Below, piece after piece: positions 1 through 7,160 of a DNA stretch of 16,224 nucleotides (positions within the stretch are counted from its first letter, which is position 1; each line of letters opens with the position of its first letter). The stretch covers positions 1 to 16,224 of the forward strand of contig JABJBD010000144.1 in the NCBI GenBank assembly GCA_018668795.1, given 5' to 3'. Origin of the DNA: Candidatus Puniceispirillum sp. (GTDB taxonomy: Bacteria > Pseudomonadota > Alphaproteobacteria > Puniceispirillales > Puniceispirillaceae). A program made the position numbers and the translations under genes. The notes beneath the pieces are model-generated. The model did no database searches. It saw nothing but the letters and a program-made list of their open reading frames with translations, and had not been told where the DNA came from.

Positions 1-762
1 AACCCGCCTTATTTCGAAGGTATGAGCCTTGATGTGCCAGCTGGTGCCAGCGACATTGAAAATGGACGTATTCTGGCATTGCTTGGCGACTCGATCACCA
101 CCGATCATATTTCCCCAGCAGGGTCGATTGCGCGTGATACACCGGCGGCAGATTTTCTTACCGATCATCAGGTGCGTCCGGTTGACTTCAACTCGTTTGG
201 GTCCAGGCGAGGCAATCACAAGGTCATGATGCGTGGCACCTTTGCCAATATCCGGCTAAAAAATATGGCCGCAGAGGGCACCACGGGTGGCTTTGCGCGG
301 CATGTGCCGTCGGGTGATGTGGCACCGCTTTATGATGTGGCAATGCGCTATGCTGATGAAGGCACGTTGTTGATTGTCATTGGGGGCAAGGAATATGGCA
401 CTGGTTCCAGTCGTGACTGGGCGGCCAAAGGCACGCGTCTTCTGGGCGTAAAGGCTGTGATTGCTGAAAGCTTTGAGCGTATTCACCGCTCGAATCTGAT
501 CGGAATGGGCGTTTTGCCTTTACAGTTCCCTGATGGTGTTGGCCGCGAAAGCCTGGGTCTTGATGGTACCGAAAGCGTGTCCTTGACAGGTCTTGCTGAG
601 GGCGTCTCGGCAGGCATGCAGGTACAAGCGACCTTTACCAATGCTGCTGGCGCAAGCCAGAATGTAACGCTTCTGGCACGAATCGATACTGATGGTGAAG
701 CCACCTATTTCAAAAATGGCGGTATTCTCCATTACGTTCTGCGCCAACTGGCCGCGGCCTAA
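1..762 (+). CDS. acnA: Aconitate hydratase A, C-terminal part (5' end outside window)
   Basis: This is the 3' third of aconitase, the [4Fe-4S] TCA-cycle enzyme that isomerises citrate to isocitrate in the cytoplasm. The reading frame is open from base 1 (NPPYFEGM precedes the first internal ATG), so the gene is cut by the window edge and not started at position 22. What remains is the linker plus the swivelling domain 4. It carries GDSITTDHISPAGSI near the start, then GSRRGNHKVMMRGTFANIRL, then the substrate-contacting GKEYGTGSSRDWAAKGT and the AESFERIHRSNLIGMGVLPL block. These are hallmarks of the AcnA/IRP-type family (about 890 residues) and not of AcnB. The iron-sulfur cysteines lie upstream and cannot be checked. 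It ends with TAA, and a strong hairpin terminator follows 33 bp later, so it is transcribed separately from the helicase gene. Confidence 0.96.
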   Translation, partial: NPPYFEGMSLDVPAGASDIENGRILALLGDSITTDHISPAGSIARDTPAADFLTDHQVRPVDFNSFGSRRGNHKVMMRGTFANIRLKNMAAEGTTGGFARHVPSGDVAPLYDVAMRYADEGTLLIVIGGKEYGTGSSRDWAAKGTRLLGVKAVIAESFERIHRSNLIGMGVLPLQFPDGVGRESLGLDGTESVSLTGLAEGVSAGMQVQATFTNAAGASQNVTLLARIDTDGEATYFKNGGILHYVLRQLAAA

Positions 763-795
763 GTTCGCGTCATACGCAAAAGCCTTATGACTAAA

Positions 796-838
796 TCAAA
801 CAAAACCCCGTCGGCACCTCCGGCGGGGTTTTGTTTGA
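796..838 (+). terminator. Strong intrinsic terminator after acnA
   Basis: A perfect 15-bp inverted repeat (796-810 with 824-838) has a GC-rich core (CCCCG/CGGGG) and a 13-nt loop. The outer part is A-rich on the left and T-rich on the right (TTTTGTTTGA). It can therefore work for + strand transcripts from acnA and, by its symmetry, perhaps in the other direction as well. Confidence 0.9.
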
Positions 839-941
839 CCACCTAAGCGATTTCACATGCATAGCTGTTAAAATGCCTGTAGGCTTTGCATATTAACGTG
901 TTTACCTTGTTCCTAACCTGTTTACTTCAATCGATCTTTCC

Positions 942-3863
942 ATGGCGCGCAGCTCAGCCGAAAATGTGACTTTGGTTCTTGGGCCAACCAATACGGGCAA
1001 GACGCATCTCGCGCTTGAGCGGATGACGGGCTATGCCAGCGGTATAATTGGATTTCCCCTGCGGCTTTTGGCGCGCGAAAATTATGATCGGCTGGTGGCG
1101 CGCCTTGGCGCTGCCAAGGTGGGGTTGATAACCGGGGAAGAACGGATCATTCCGGCATCGGCGCGCTATATTTGTGCGACTGTTGAATCGATGCCCGAAT
1201 CCCTGACCCTATCGGCACTTGGCGATGGGGCAGCGGCATTACCTGACCGCAGGTTCGAATTTGTTGGCGTTGATGAAATACAGCTCGCTGGCGACCGCGA
1301 ACGTGGCCATGTCTTTACCGACCGAATCATGCACGCCCGCGGCCTGTTTGAAACGATATTTATGGGCGCCGAAACGGCGGCACCTCTGTTGCGGCAATTA
1401 TTACCTGAAGCCAAGATTGATTATCGCCAGCGCATGTCACAATTATCCTATAGCGGACCCAAAAAGCTCACCCGTCTGCCACGGCGTTCGGCGGTAGTGG
1501 CTTTTTCGGCGGCAGATGTCTATCAGATTGCCGAATTTGTCCGGCGTCAGCGAGGTGGGGCGGCTGTTGTCATGGGGCGTCTAAGTCCGCGCACCCGGAA
1601 TGCACAGGTCGAATTATACCAGAATGGCGAAGTTGATTTTCTGGTTTCGACAGATGCTATTGGCATGGGTTTGAATCTTGACTTGTCGCATGTCTCCTTG
1701 GCGGCGGATGTCAAATATGATGGTCGCAAAATGCGCAAGCTAACGGCTTCGGAAATGGCACAGATCGCGGGGCGGGCTGGCCGACATATCAATGATGGCA
1801 CATTTGGCGTCACCGATGGATGCCATGCGCTTGAACCCGAGATGATCGAAGCGATAGAACAACATCGGTTTCCGCCTTTACGTGCTTTTTACTGGCGAAG
1901 CCGTGATCTGAATTTCACCTCGGTTGATATGCTGCTTGGATCACTCGAAGCCCCGCCGCCCTTGCCATTTTTGTTCCGCAAGGGAGATGCGCTTGATCAT
2001 CGCGCGCTGTTGGCATTATCTGGACGCCCTGAAATTAAAGACGCTGTCTCAGGCGCACGCCAGGTGCGGCTTTTATGGGAAGTGGCCTGTGTTCCTGACT
2101 TCCGCCAAAGCCTGAATGAAAATCATTATGAAATGCTCGCATCGATCTATCTGGCGCTGGTTGAGGATGGTGTGCTTGGCACGGATATGGTGGCCAAAGC
2201 AATGACGCAGCTTGATCGGCTTGATGGCGATATTGACACTTTGATGACACGACTTGCTTATATTCGCACCTGGACTTACATTACGCACCGTTCTGACTGG
2301 ACAGACAACCCCACAGAATGGCAGGATCGTGCACGTGCTATCGAGGATCGCTTGTCTGATTGTCTGCATTCAAGACTATCTGAGCGATTTGTTGATAAAC
2401 GCGCGGCCCATTTGAGTAGAAGACTGAAGGAAACTAAGAATTTGATGGCATCAGTTAAGGCCGACGGAACGGTTCTTGTGGAAGGTGAAAATGTAGGACA
2501 GCTTGATGGGTTTGTCTTCATGCCGACCTTGTCCGAGGGCGAAGAAAAGGCAACAATTCTGGCCGCCGCCCGCCGTGGTCTTCCCGATGAAATAGAACGC
2601 CGTGTTCGTGCCTTTACCGGATCGGCTGATCTGGCATTCAAATTGGATGAAAAGGGCAATATCAGCTGGCGTGAATCCATTGTGGCGCGTTTGGTCAAGG
2701 GCGACAGCCTCTACAGTCCGCGTGCTGAACTGCTGGCCAGCGATCTGCTTTCGATTGACCAGACAACACGCCTTGTTGCGCGCCTCACGGCCTTTATAAA
2801 TGCGCATATCGAAACGGTACTTGGTCGCCTGACAGTCCTTGCTACGCCTGATGCGGCACCATCAATGAGCATGTCTTCATCCGCACCACAAGAGACTGCA
2901 ACTCCGGCGTCACCCGAACCAGCCGAACCGCCAAAACCAGCCGAAACAGCTGACCCTATCGAAACAGCGCCGCCTGTTGCGCCAAATTCAACAACAACTG
3001 AACCATCCGAACCATCCGAACCATCTGAACCAGCCGCCTTGACAGGTGCGGCCCGGGGCATTGCCTATATGTTGTTTGAACGGCTAGGCTCGCTTCCCAC
3101 TGCTGATGTCGGGCATCTGACAAAGGCGATGCATGATGCTGACAAGCCGCGTCTGGCGCGACTTGGCATCCGCTTTGGTGTTGAAAGTCTGTATATGCCG
3201 GAAATGCTGAAACCAGCCCCGATTGCATTGCGCGCCTTGCTGTGGAATCTGGATCAGGGGTTTCTGTCCAGCAATGATTTTGCCGCCGCACCGCCAGCGG
3301 GCCGCGTTGCCATTGATACGACTCAAGGCGTTGATGATAATTTCTGGCTGGCGGTCGGCTATCGTCGGCTTGGTGGCCGGGTGATGCGGGTGGATATGGT
3401 TGAACGTGTGGCGATGCTGGTCCGCACCGCCGCGCGCGAAGGCAGTTTCAAGGCGACCGAAGACATGCTGTCACTGGCAGGTGCCACCCGCGAACAGATG
3501 GGTATGATGTTGCTTGATCTGGGCTGTGTCATTGTTGGTGAAGAAGCGTCGGAAGATCCGGAAAAGCCGCCCATTCAGCTTTTTGAGCGCAAGCGTAAAG
3601 CGCGCCCTCAGCGCCCCTCTCATCGAGGCAAACAGACATCATCTGACGCAAATGCTACTGCCAAAGCTGATGGTGAGCGCAAGCACGGGCAATCGAAAAA
3701 CGCAAAATCACAGCAGTCCCGTGGCAAACCCGATAAAGGCGGGGCTAAGAAACGATCCCAAAACCCGCCCCGTAACCAGTCTCAAAATCGGCGCCCACCA
3801 GAAAAACAGGCAGACCCTAATTCACCATTCGCGGTGCTTGCAAATTTGAAACTAAAGGACTGA
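942..3863 (+). CDS. SUV3-like ATP-dependent RNA helicase
   Basis: This is a superfamily 2 helicase of the mitochondrial-degradosome SUV3 type found across alphaproteobacteria, likely an RNA helicase in RNA turnover or ribosome-related work in the cytoplasm. Visible motifs are Walker A GPTNTGKTH (residues 14-22), DEIQ (111-114), STDAIGMGLN (236-245) and motif VI QIAGRAGRH (274-282). A helical C-terminal region follows. Residues about 635-703 form a low-complexity linker rich in Pro, Glu, Ser and Ala with EPSEPSEPSEP (687-697). A second folded region spans about 703-880, and the last 90 residues are a Lys/Arg/Gln/Ser-rich basic tail ending in SPFAVLANLKLKD. At 973 residues it is a long member, from the linker and tail. 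The ATG at 942 has no evident Shine-Dalgarno sequence, but there is no in-frame upstream alternative. The next gene starts 7 bp after its stop, implying co-transcription. The RNA substrate is inferred from the family. Confidence 0.9.
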   Translation: MARSSAENVTLVLGPTNTGKTHLALERMTGYASGIIGFPLRLLARENYDRLVARLGAAKVGLITGEERIIPASARYICATVESMPESLTLSALGDGAAALPDRRFEFVGVDEIQLAGDRERGHVFTDRIMHARGLFETIFMGAETAAPLLRQLLPEAKIDYRQRMSQLSYSGPKKLTRLPRRSAVVAFSAADVYQIAEFVRRQRGGAAVVMGRLSPRTRNAQVELYQNGEVDFLVSTDAIGMGLNLDLSHVSLAADVKYDGRKMRKLTASEMAQIAGRAGRHINDGTFGVTDGCHALEPEMIEAIEQHRFPPLRAFYWRSRDLNFTSVDMLLGSLEAPPPLPFLFRKGDALDHRALLALSGRPEIKDAVSGARQVRLLWEVACVPDFRQSLNENHYEMLASIYLALVEDGVLGTDMVAKAMTQLDRLDGDIDTLMTRLAYIRTWTYITHRSDWTDNPTEWQDRARAIEDRLSDCLHSRLSERFVDKRAAHLSRRLKETKNLMASVKADGTVLVEGENVGQLDGFVFMPTLSEGEEKATILAAARRGLPDEIERRVRAFTGSADLAFKLDEKGNISWRESIVARLVKGDSLYSPRAELLASDLLSIDQTTRLVARLTAFINAHIETVLGRLTVLATPDAAPSMSMSSSAPQETATPASPEPAEPPKPAETADPIETAPPVAPNSTTTEPSEPSEPSEPAALTGAARGIAYMLFERLGSLPTADVGHLTKAMHDADKPRLARLGIRFGVESLYMPEMLKPAPIALRALLWNLDQGFLSSNDFAAAPPAGRVAIDTTQGVDDNFWLAVGYRRLGGRVMRVDMVERVAMLVRTAAREGSFKATEDMLSLAGATREQMGMMLLDLGCVIVGEEASEDPEKPPIQLFERKRKARPQRPSHRGKQTSSDANATAKADGERKHGQSKNAKSQQSRGKPDKGGAKKRSQNPPRNQSQNRRPPEKQADPNSPFAVLANLKLKD
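3000..3035 (+). repeat. In-frame 9-bp repeat coding (Glu-Pro-Ser)n
   Basis: The unit GAACCATCC occurs twice exactly, then with one base changed (GAACCATCT), then as GAACCAGCC. It encodes EPSEPSEPSEPA, helicase residues 687-698, in the linker between the two folded parts. Because the unit is a multiple of three, slippage would change linker length without a frameshift. Confidence 0.8.
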
Positions 3864-3870
3864 TGGTTGA

Positions 3871-4293
3871 TTGAAAGATAATCCATTGGCGGATGACACA
3901 AAAGCGCTACGGCTTGATAAATGGCTTTGGTATGCGCGGTTTTTTAAAACCCGCAACATCGCAACACGGCTCATTGCCAGTGGTAAATTACGCTTGAATG
4001 GCGAGGTGATGACAAAACCGCATCGTGCCACGGTGGTGGGTCAGGTTCTGACCTTTGTGCAACAGAATGACATCCGCGTTATAGAGATTGCGGCGCTGGC
4101 ACAGCGTCGCGGCCCAGCAACCGAAGCGGCAGAACTTTATAATGATCTGTCGCCGCCAGTCATCAGAACCAGCACTGATGATCGTGCTGAACAGGGCTTT
4201 GAAAACCGGACAAGGGGAAGTGGCCGCCCCACCAAAAGACTGCGCCGCGAAACAGACCAATTAAAAGCCATTCATCTGGCAGACGAGGACTAG
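3871..4293 (+). CDS. S4-domain RNA-binding protein, Hsp15/HslR-like
   Basis: A 140-residue protein begins with an S4 RNA-binding fold (about residues 13-60: LRLDKWLWYARFFKTRNIAT, then GKLRLNGEV), the same arrangement as E. coli Hsp15 (HslR). Hsp15 binds stalled 50S subunits that still carry nascent chains. The C-terminus is basic and ends with a GSGRPTKRLRRETDQL segment usual in alphaproteobacterial members. The start is TTG at 3871. An in-frame TGA lies directly before it (3868-3870), no in-frame ATG or GTG precedes the domain, and AAAGGA at 3854-3859 lies upstream at a workable distance. A second TTG at 3886 is possible. It is 7 bp after the helicase stop and its TAG abuts the next ATG, so the three genes probably form one transcript. 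Role in ribosome rescue is inference from the domain. Confidence 0.88.
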   Translation: MKDNPLADDTKALRLDKWLWYARFFKTRNIATRLIASGKLRLNGEVMTKPHRATVVGQVLTFVQQNDIRVIEIAALAQRRGPATEAAELYNDLSPPVIRTSTDDRAEQGFENRTRGSGRPTKRLRRETDQLKAIHLADED

Positions 4294-4755
4294 ATGCTAA
4301 GTAAACTGACAAGCTGGGTAAAAACCTATAACGACGTTGCTGAAACGCCAGACAATGATGCCGAATGGGCTGAAACCGTTGTTGGGCTTTTGATCGAGGC
4401 GGCGATGGCCGATGGCACGCTTGGCGATGCGGAACGTAACGCAATTGCCGCCGCGCTGGAACATCAGCTATCCATGGCACCTGACGCGATTGACAATATG
4501 ATTGAAAAGGCGCGCCAAGACTATGATGAACGTGTCGAAATTCACGGCATCATCCGCCAGATACGTAATGATACCGACGCCGAAGAACGCGCCATTATCA
4601 TGGAAATGATCTGGATGGTCGTGCTGGCTGATGGTGCATTGCATGATTACGAGGCTCAGCTTATGCGGCGGCTTGCTGGGTTGCTCTATATTGATGATGT
4701 GGCATCTGGACATGCGGCAAATAGCGCCCGCGCACGTCTGGGTCTTGAAGCTTAA
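4294..4755 (+). CDS. TerB-like small acidic helical protein
   Basis: This 153-residue, largely helical protein is of the TerB (tellurite-resistance TerB / DjlA N-terminal) type. Two copies of a metal-binding-like acidic motif can be seen: ADGTLGDAE (residues 39-47) and ADGALHDYE (112-120), each Asp-Gly followed six residues later by Glu. This internal two-fold arrangement is typical of the TerB fold. There is no signal peptide or membrane segment, so it is cytoplasmic. GAGGA at 4285-4289 provides a ribosome-binding site inside the end of the S4 gene, and the ATG directly follows that gene's TAG, so translation is probably coupled. No other ter genes are nearby, so a real tellurite role is unlikely. 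Its placement suggests a partner function with the RNA helicase or S4 protein, which is only inference. Confidence 0.8.
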   Translation: MLSKLTSWVKTYNDVAETPDNDAEWAETVVGLLIEAAMADGTLGDAERNAIAAALEHQLSMAPDAIDNMIEKARQDYDERVEIHGIIRQIRNDTDAEERAIIMEMIWMVVLADGALHDYEAQLMRRLAGLLYIDDVASGHAANSARARLGLEA

Positions 4756-4831
4756 TCTTATCTAGGCTACATCTTAGCCACTTACTAAACGCCATAGCGA
4801 AATATGCATTCAGCCTACGGGATTGACCGAC

Positions 4832-5170
4832 ATGACCTATATCGTCAATGAAAACTGCATCAATTGCAAATATACCGACTGCGTCGAAGTATGTCCGGTA
4901 GATTGTTTTTATGAAGGTGAAAATATGCTGGTCATTCACCCTGATGAATGTATCGATTGCGGTGTATGCGAACCTGAATGCCCGCCCGAAGCCATCTTGC
5001 CCGACAGCGAGCCTGAAGCTGAAAAATGGCTTGATATAAATCGTGAAATGTCTGAAATCTGGCCGAATATTGGGCAGAAAACGGATGCCATGCCGAATGC
5101 AAAAGCGGCCGAAGACGAGACCGATAAATTTGATAAATATTTCACCAAGGCACCGGGCCAAGGCAACTAA
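4832..5170 (+). CDS. fdxA: 7Fe ferredoxin ([3Fe-4S][4Fe-4S])
   Basis: A 112-residue ferredoxin of the Azotobacter FdI / FdxA class, a soluble low-potential electron carrier. The cysteine layout is complete: C9, C17 and C50 would hold the [3Fe-4S] cluster and C21, C40, C43 and C46 the [4Fe-4S] cluster. C12 and C25 are extra. The second half is the acidic, helix-forming extension usual in this family (EAEKWLDINREMSEIWPNI). I choose the ATG at 4832 because nearly all relatives begin MTY(I/V)V; a TTG nine bases upstream would add only three residues. It lies 76 bp after the TerB-like gene, in the helicase-S4-fdxA-carD neighbourhood that recurs in alphaproteobacteria. No hairpin terminator is visible after it. 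Confidence 0.95.
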   Translation: MTYIVNENCINCKYTDCVEVCPVDCFYEGENMLVIHPDECIDCGVCEPECPPEAILPDSEPEAEKWLDINREMSEIWPNIGQKTDAMPNAKAAEDETDKFDKYFTKAPGQGN

Positions 5171-5276
5171 CTGTCTGCTGATGGCTCGAAATCTGGGCTA
5201 TGCAAGGCTGAATCGGCGCATTCCAGAACACATATCCTCACGCGTACCAAAGCCTGCATATTTGCCGTATGTGGAT

Positions 5277-5309
5277 GCAATTGTCATTGCGGCTAAATTT
5301 GTGTATAAT
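5277..5309 (+). promoter_or_regulatory. Near-consensus promoter for carD with inverted repeat over -35
   Basis: TTGTCA (5281-5286) and TATAAT (5304-5309) are separated by exactly 17 bp, five of six and six of six matches to the housekeeping-sigma consensus. The -35 box lies inside the inverted repeat GCAAT-TGTC-ATTGC (5277-5290). Transcription would start near 5316 and give a leader of about 160 nt before carD. This promoter accounts for part of the 306-bp gene-free stretch between fdxA and carD; the rest shows no gene or RNA element that I recognise. Confidence 0.6.
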
Positions 5310-5330
5310 AGCCACTGATTTTCGTATCTG

Positions 5331-5345
5331 AGACAAATGTTGTCT
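5331..5345. promoter_or_regulatory. Inverted repeat just downstream of the carD promoter
   Basis: AGACAA-ATG-TTGTCT is a perfect 6-bp inverted repeat with a 3-bp centre. Its middle lies about 22 bp after the presumed transcription start, a position where a bound repressor would block initiation or escape. With only a 3-nt loop and no T-run it is not a terminator. An operator role is inference. Confidence 0.35.
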
Positions 5346-5476
5346 GCGCAATGTTGGTTTGCATGGTCTTGACTTTGCAAGTTTCCACATGGCCTGACAT
5401 CATATGGCTGTTGCAAAGCGATATAACATTGTGGCGAAGGCCACACCTGTCTCAAGGCAGGCATTAGGGAAACAAA

Positions 5477-5983
5477 ATGGCACGTAAATCTGACGCCGCC
5501 TTTGAAGAAGGCGATTTTGTTGTATATCCAACCCATGGTGTTGGCAGAATTCTAGGAACCGAAACCCGTGAAGTGGCTGGCATGAAGCTTGAAATGCTTG
5601 TGGTTCGTTTTGAACAGGATCGCATGACATTACGCGTGCCGATGGAAAAAGCCAAAACACTTGGTTTGCGTACTCTTAGCTCAAGCAAGCAAATGGATCA
5701 GGCGATCACAACCTTGCGTGGCAAGGCGCGTGTGCGTCGTACTATGTGGTCGCGTCGGGCGGCAGAATATGAAACAAAGATCAAATCTGGTGACCCGGTC
5801 TCGATTGCCGAAGTTGTGCGTGATCTACATCGCCGGACTAACCAGTCTGAACAGTCCTATTCTGAACGTCAGATGTATCAGGCCGCGTTAGAGCGTTTGG
5901 CACGTGAATATGCTGCGATTGAAAAAATTGATCAGGATGCCGCGGCATTGAAACTCGAAGATATGATGGCTGAGGCGGCGTAA
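5477..5983 (+). CDS. carD: CarD/CdnL-family RNA polymerase-binding regulator
   Basis: A 168-residue CarD_CdnL_TRCF protein. Family members bind the RNAP beta subunit through an N-terminal Tudor-like domain and stabilise open promoter complexes, notably at rRNA and growth genes. The N-terminal interaction domain covers about residues 8-70, starting FEEGDFVVYPTHGVGRILGT. The rest is a helical, basic then acidic C-terminal domain (LRGKARVRRTMWSRRAAEYE onward) that contacts upstream promoter DNA in relatives. AGGGA at 5466-5470, 6 nt before the ATG, fixes the start. It has its own near-consensus promoter with a leader of about 160 nt, and a probable terminator begins 15 bp after its stop, so it is likely monocistronic. 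In alphaproteobacteria the orthologue is linked to growth and nutrient-stress control; that role is known of the family, not shown here. Confidence 0.94.
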   Translation: MARKSDAAFEEGDFVVYPTHGVGRILGTETREVAGMKLEMLVVRFEQDRMTLRVPMEKAKTLGLRTLSSSKQMDQAITTLRGKARVRRTMWSRRAAEYETKIKSGDPVSIAEVVRDLHRRTNQSEQSYSERQMYQAALERLAREYAAIEKIDQDAAALKLEDMMAEAA

Positions 5984-5998
5984 CGCCTGAACGTGTCT

Positions 5999-6022
5999 AA
6001 GGGCGCTTTCATGCGCTCTTTA
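5999..6022 (+). terminator. Probable intrinsic terminator of carD
   Basis: AAGGGCGC (5999-6006) pairs with GCGCTCTT (6013-6020) through 8 bp, including one G-U, around a 6-nt loop. It begins 15 bp after the carD stop and is followed by a short T-rich tail (CTTTATCC). It falls inside the longest possible iminopeptidase frame, which argues for a downstream start of that gene. The T-tract is short, so termination may be partial. Confidence 0.55.
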
Positions 6023-6061
6023 TCCATGATTTTTAATGGTGATAATGATCAATATCAAGTG

Positions 6062-7006
6062 ATGACAAACGCGTTTATTCAGGACATTGATCTATTCGAT
6101 CCAGTTATGCCGTTTCAAACAGGCTGGTTGGAAAAAAATCCACATCGCATCTATTATGAACAATGCGGCAATCCAGATGGCATTCCTGTTCTGTTTTTAC
6201 ATGGAGGGCCAGGTGCTGGCATTTCGTCGGTTCATCGACGGTTGTTCAATCCAGACAAATTTTGTGCGATTCTGTTCGATCAACGTGGCTCTGGTCGGTC
6301 AACGCCTATGGGCGAGACCACCGACAATACAACGACACGTTTGATTGAAGACATTGAAACCCTGCGTCAGCAGCTTGGCATCGAAAAGTTCCTGCTATTT
6401 GGCGGTTCATGGGGCAGCACTTTGGCACTTGCCTATGCAATCGCTTATCCTGAACATGTTCAGGGGTTAATTCTGCGCGGTATTTTTCTGGGAAGTGATG
6501 CCGAAGTAAACTGGTTTCTTTATGAAATGGGGCGTTTTTTCCCTGAAGCGCATGCCCATTTTGTCAATTTTCTACCTGAGGGTGAGCGCGGTAATCTTTT
6601 AGAAAATTATTATCATCGACTGATGAATGAAAATAGCGCGATCCATCAACCGGCGGCCAATAGCTGGTCATCCTATGAAACATCCTGCTCGACTTTGCGT
6701 GCCCAGCAACGTTATGTCAGCGGTATATCGGCACTAACCATGGCGCGCATTGAAGCGCATTATTTTATGAATGGCTGTTTTATGCCGGATGGGCATATCA
6801 TGCAACACATCAACCTTGTGCATCATTTGCCAATCAATATAATACAGGGACGCCATGATGTTATTTGCCCACCGTTAACAGCTGTAAATTTGGCAAACCG
6901 GTGGGGCAAAAAAGCAAAGTTGCAACTTATTGACAATGCTGGACATTCGACATTCGAATCTGGTATTGCACAGGCGCTTTTATCGGCTTTGGACGCCTAT
7001 CTATAG
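6062..7006 (+). CDS. pip: Proline iminopeptidase (alpha/beta hydrolase, S33)
   Basis: A 314-residue cytoplasmic serine peptidase that removes N-terminal proline from peptides. Visible are the oxyanion-hole HGGPGAG (residues 47-53), DQRGSGRSTP (73-82), the nucleophile elbow GGSWGS with Ser116, the acid Asp266 in GRHDVICPP and the base His295 in NAGHSTFE. PxxxGWL...HRIYYEQCGNPDG near the start is the usual family opening. The frame extends up to a GTG at 5993, and ATG 6011 has an AAGGG 7 nt upstream. However, that AAGGG is one arm of the carD terminator hairpin, and family members begin only about 20 residues before the GWL motif. I therefore prefer ATG 6062, although its own ribosome-binding site is weak. 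No clear terminator follows. It may have its own weak promoter in the AT-rich 6020-6060 stretch. Confidence 0.9.
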   Translation: MTNAFIQDIDLFDPVMPFQTGWLEKNPHRIYYEQCGNPDGIPVLFLHGGPGAGISSVHRRLFNPDKFCAILFDQRGSGRSTPMGETTDNTTTRLIEDIETLRQQLGIEKFLLFGGSWGSTLALAYAIAYPEHVQGLILRGIFLGSDAEVNWFLYEMGRFFPEAHAHFVNFLPEGERGNLLENYYHRLMNENSAIHQPAANSWSSYETSCSTLRAQQRYVSGISALTMARIEAHYFMNGCFMPDGHIMQHINLVHHLPINIIQGRHDVICPPLTAVNLANRWGKKAKLQLIDNAGHSTFESGIAQALLSALDAYL

Positions 7007-7054
7007 TTAATTTATCTAAGCGATTTATTTTCTAGGCTGGTCAAAAAGTAAATT

Positions 7055-7064
7055 AGTTTAAACT
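7055..7064. promoter_or_regulatory. Palindrome upstream of the XRE regulator gene
   Basis: AGTTTAAACT is a perfect 10-bp palindrome about 97 bp before the regulator's ATG, in an AT-rich spacer. A further 7-bp inverted pair, GCACCTG (7084-7090) and CAGGTGC (7125-7131), sits between it and the gene. An autoregulatory operator is plausible, as XRE repressors often control their own gene, but nothing else here proves it. Confidence 0.25.
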
Positions 7065-7160
7065 TTAATAGTTTTGAACATTGGCACCTGCGTGACACAA
7101 CCGCAGAATTAGATTTTAAATTATCAGGTGCAAACGGAATCATCGTAGGAGATATTTTCT

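Noticed and set aside
2276..2698. Open frame of 140 codons on the - strand inside the helicase gene
   Set aside because: Shadow of the helicase reading frame; no family resemblance.
4294..4755. Tellurite-resistance or phage-defence ter system
   Set aside because: A single TerB-like gene with no terA, terC, terD, terE or terZ neighbours does not make such a system.
4765..4779. Small inverted repeat GGCTA-N5-TAGCC after the TerB-like gene
   Set aside because: Only 5 bp with no T-run; too weak to call a terminator or operator.
4661..5161. Open frame of 166 codons on the - strand opposite TerB-like gene and fdxA
   Set aside because: It is antisense to a ferredoxin with all seven cluster cysteines in place, has no recognisable domain and mirrors the codon pattern of the + strand genes.
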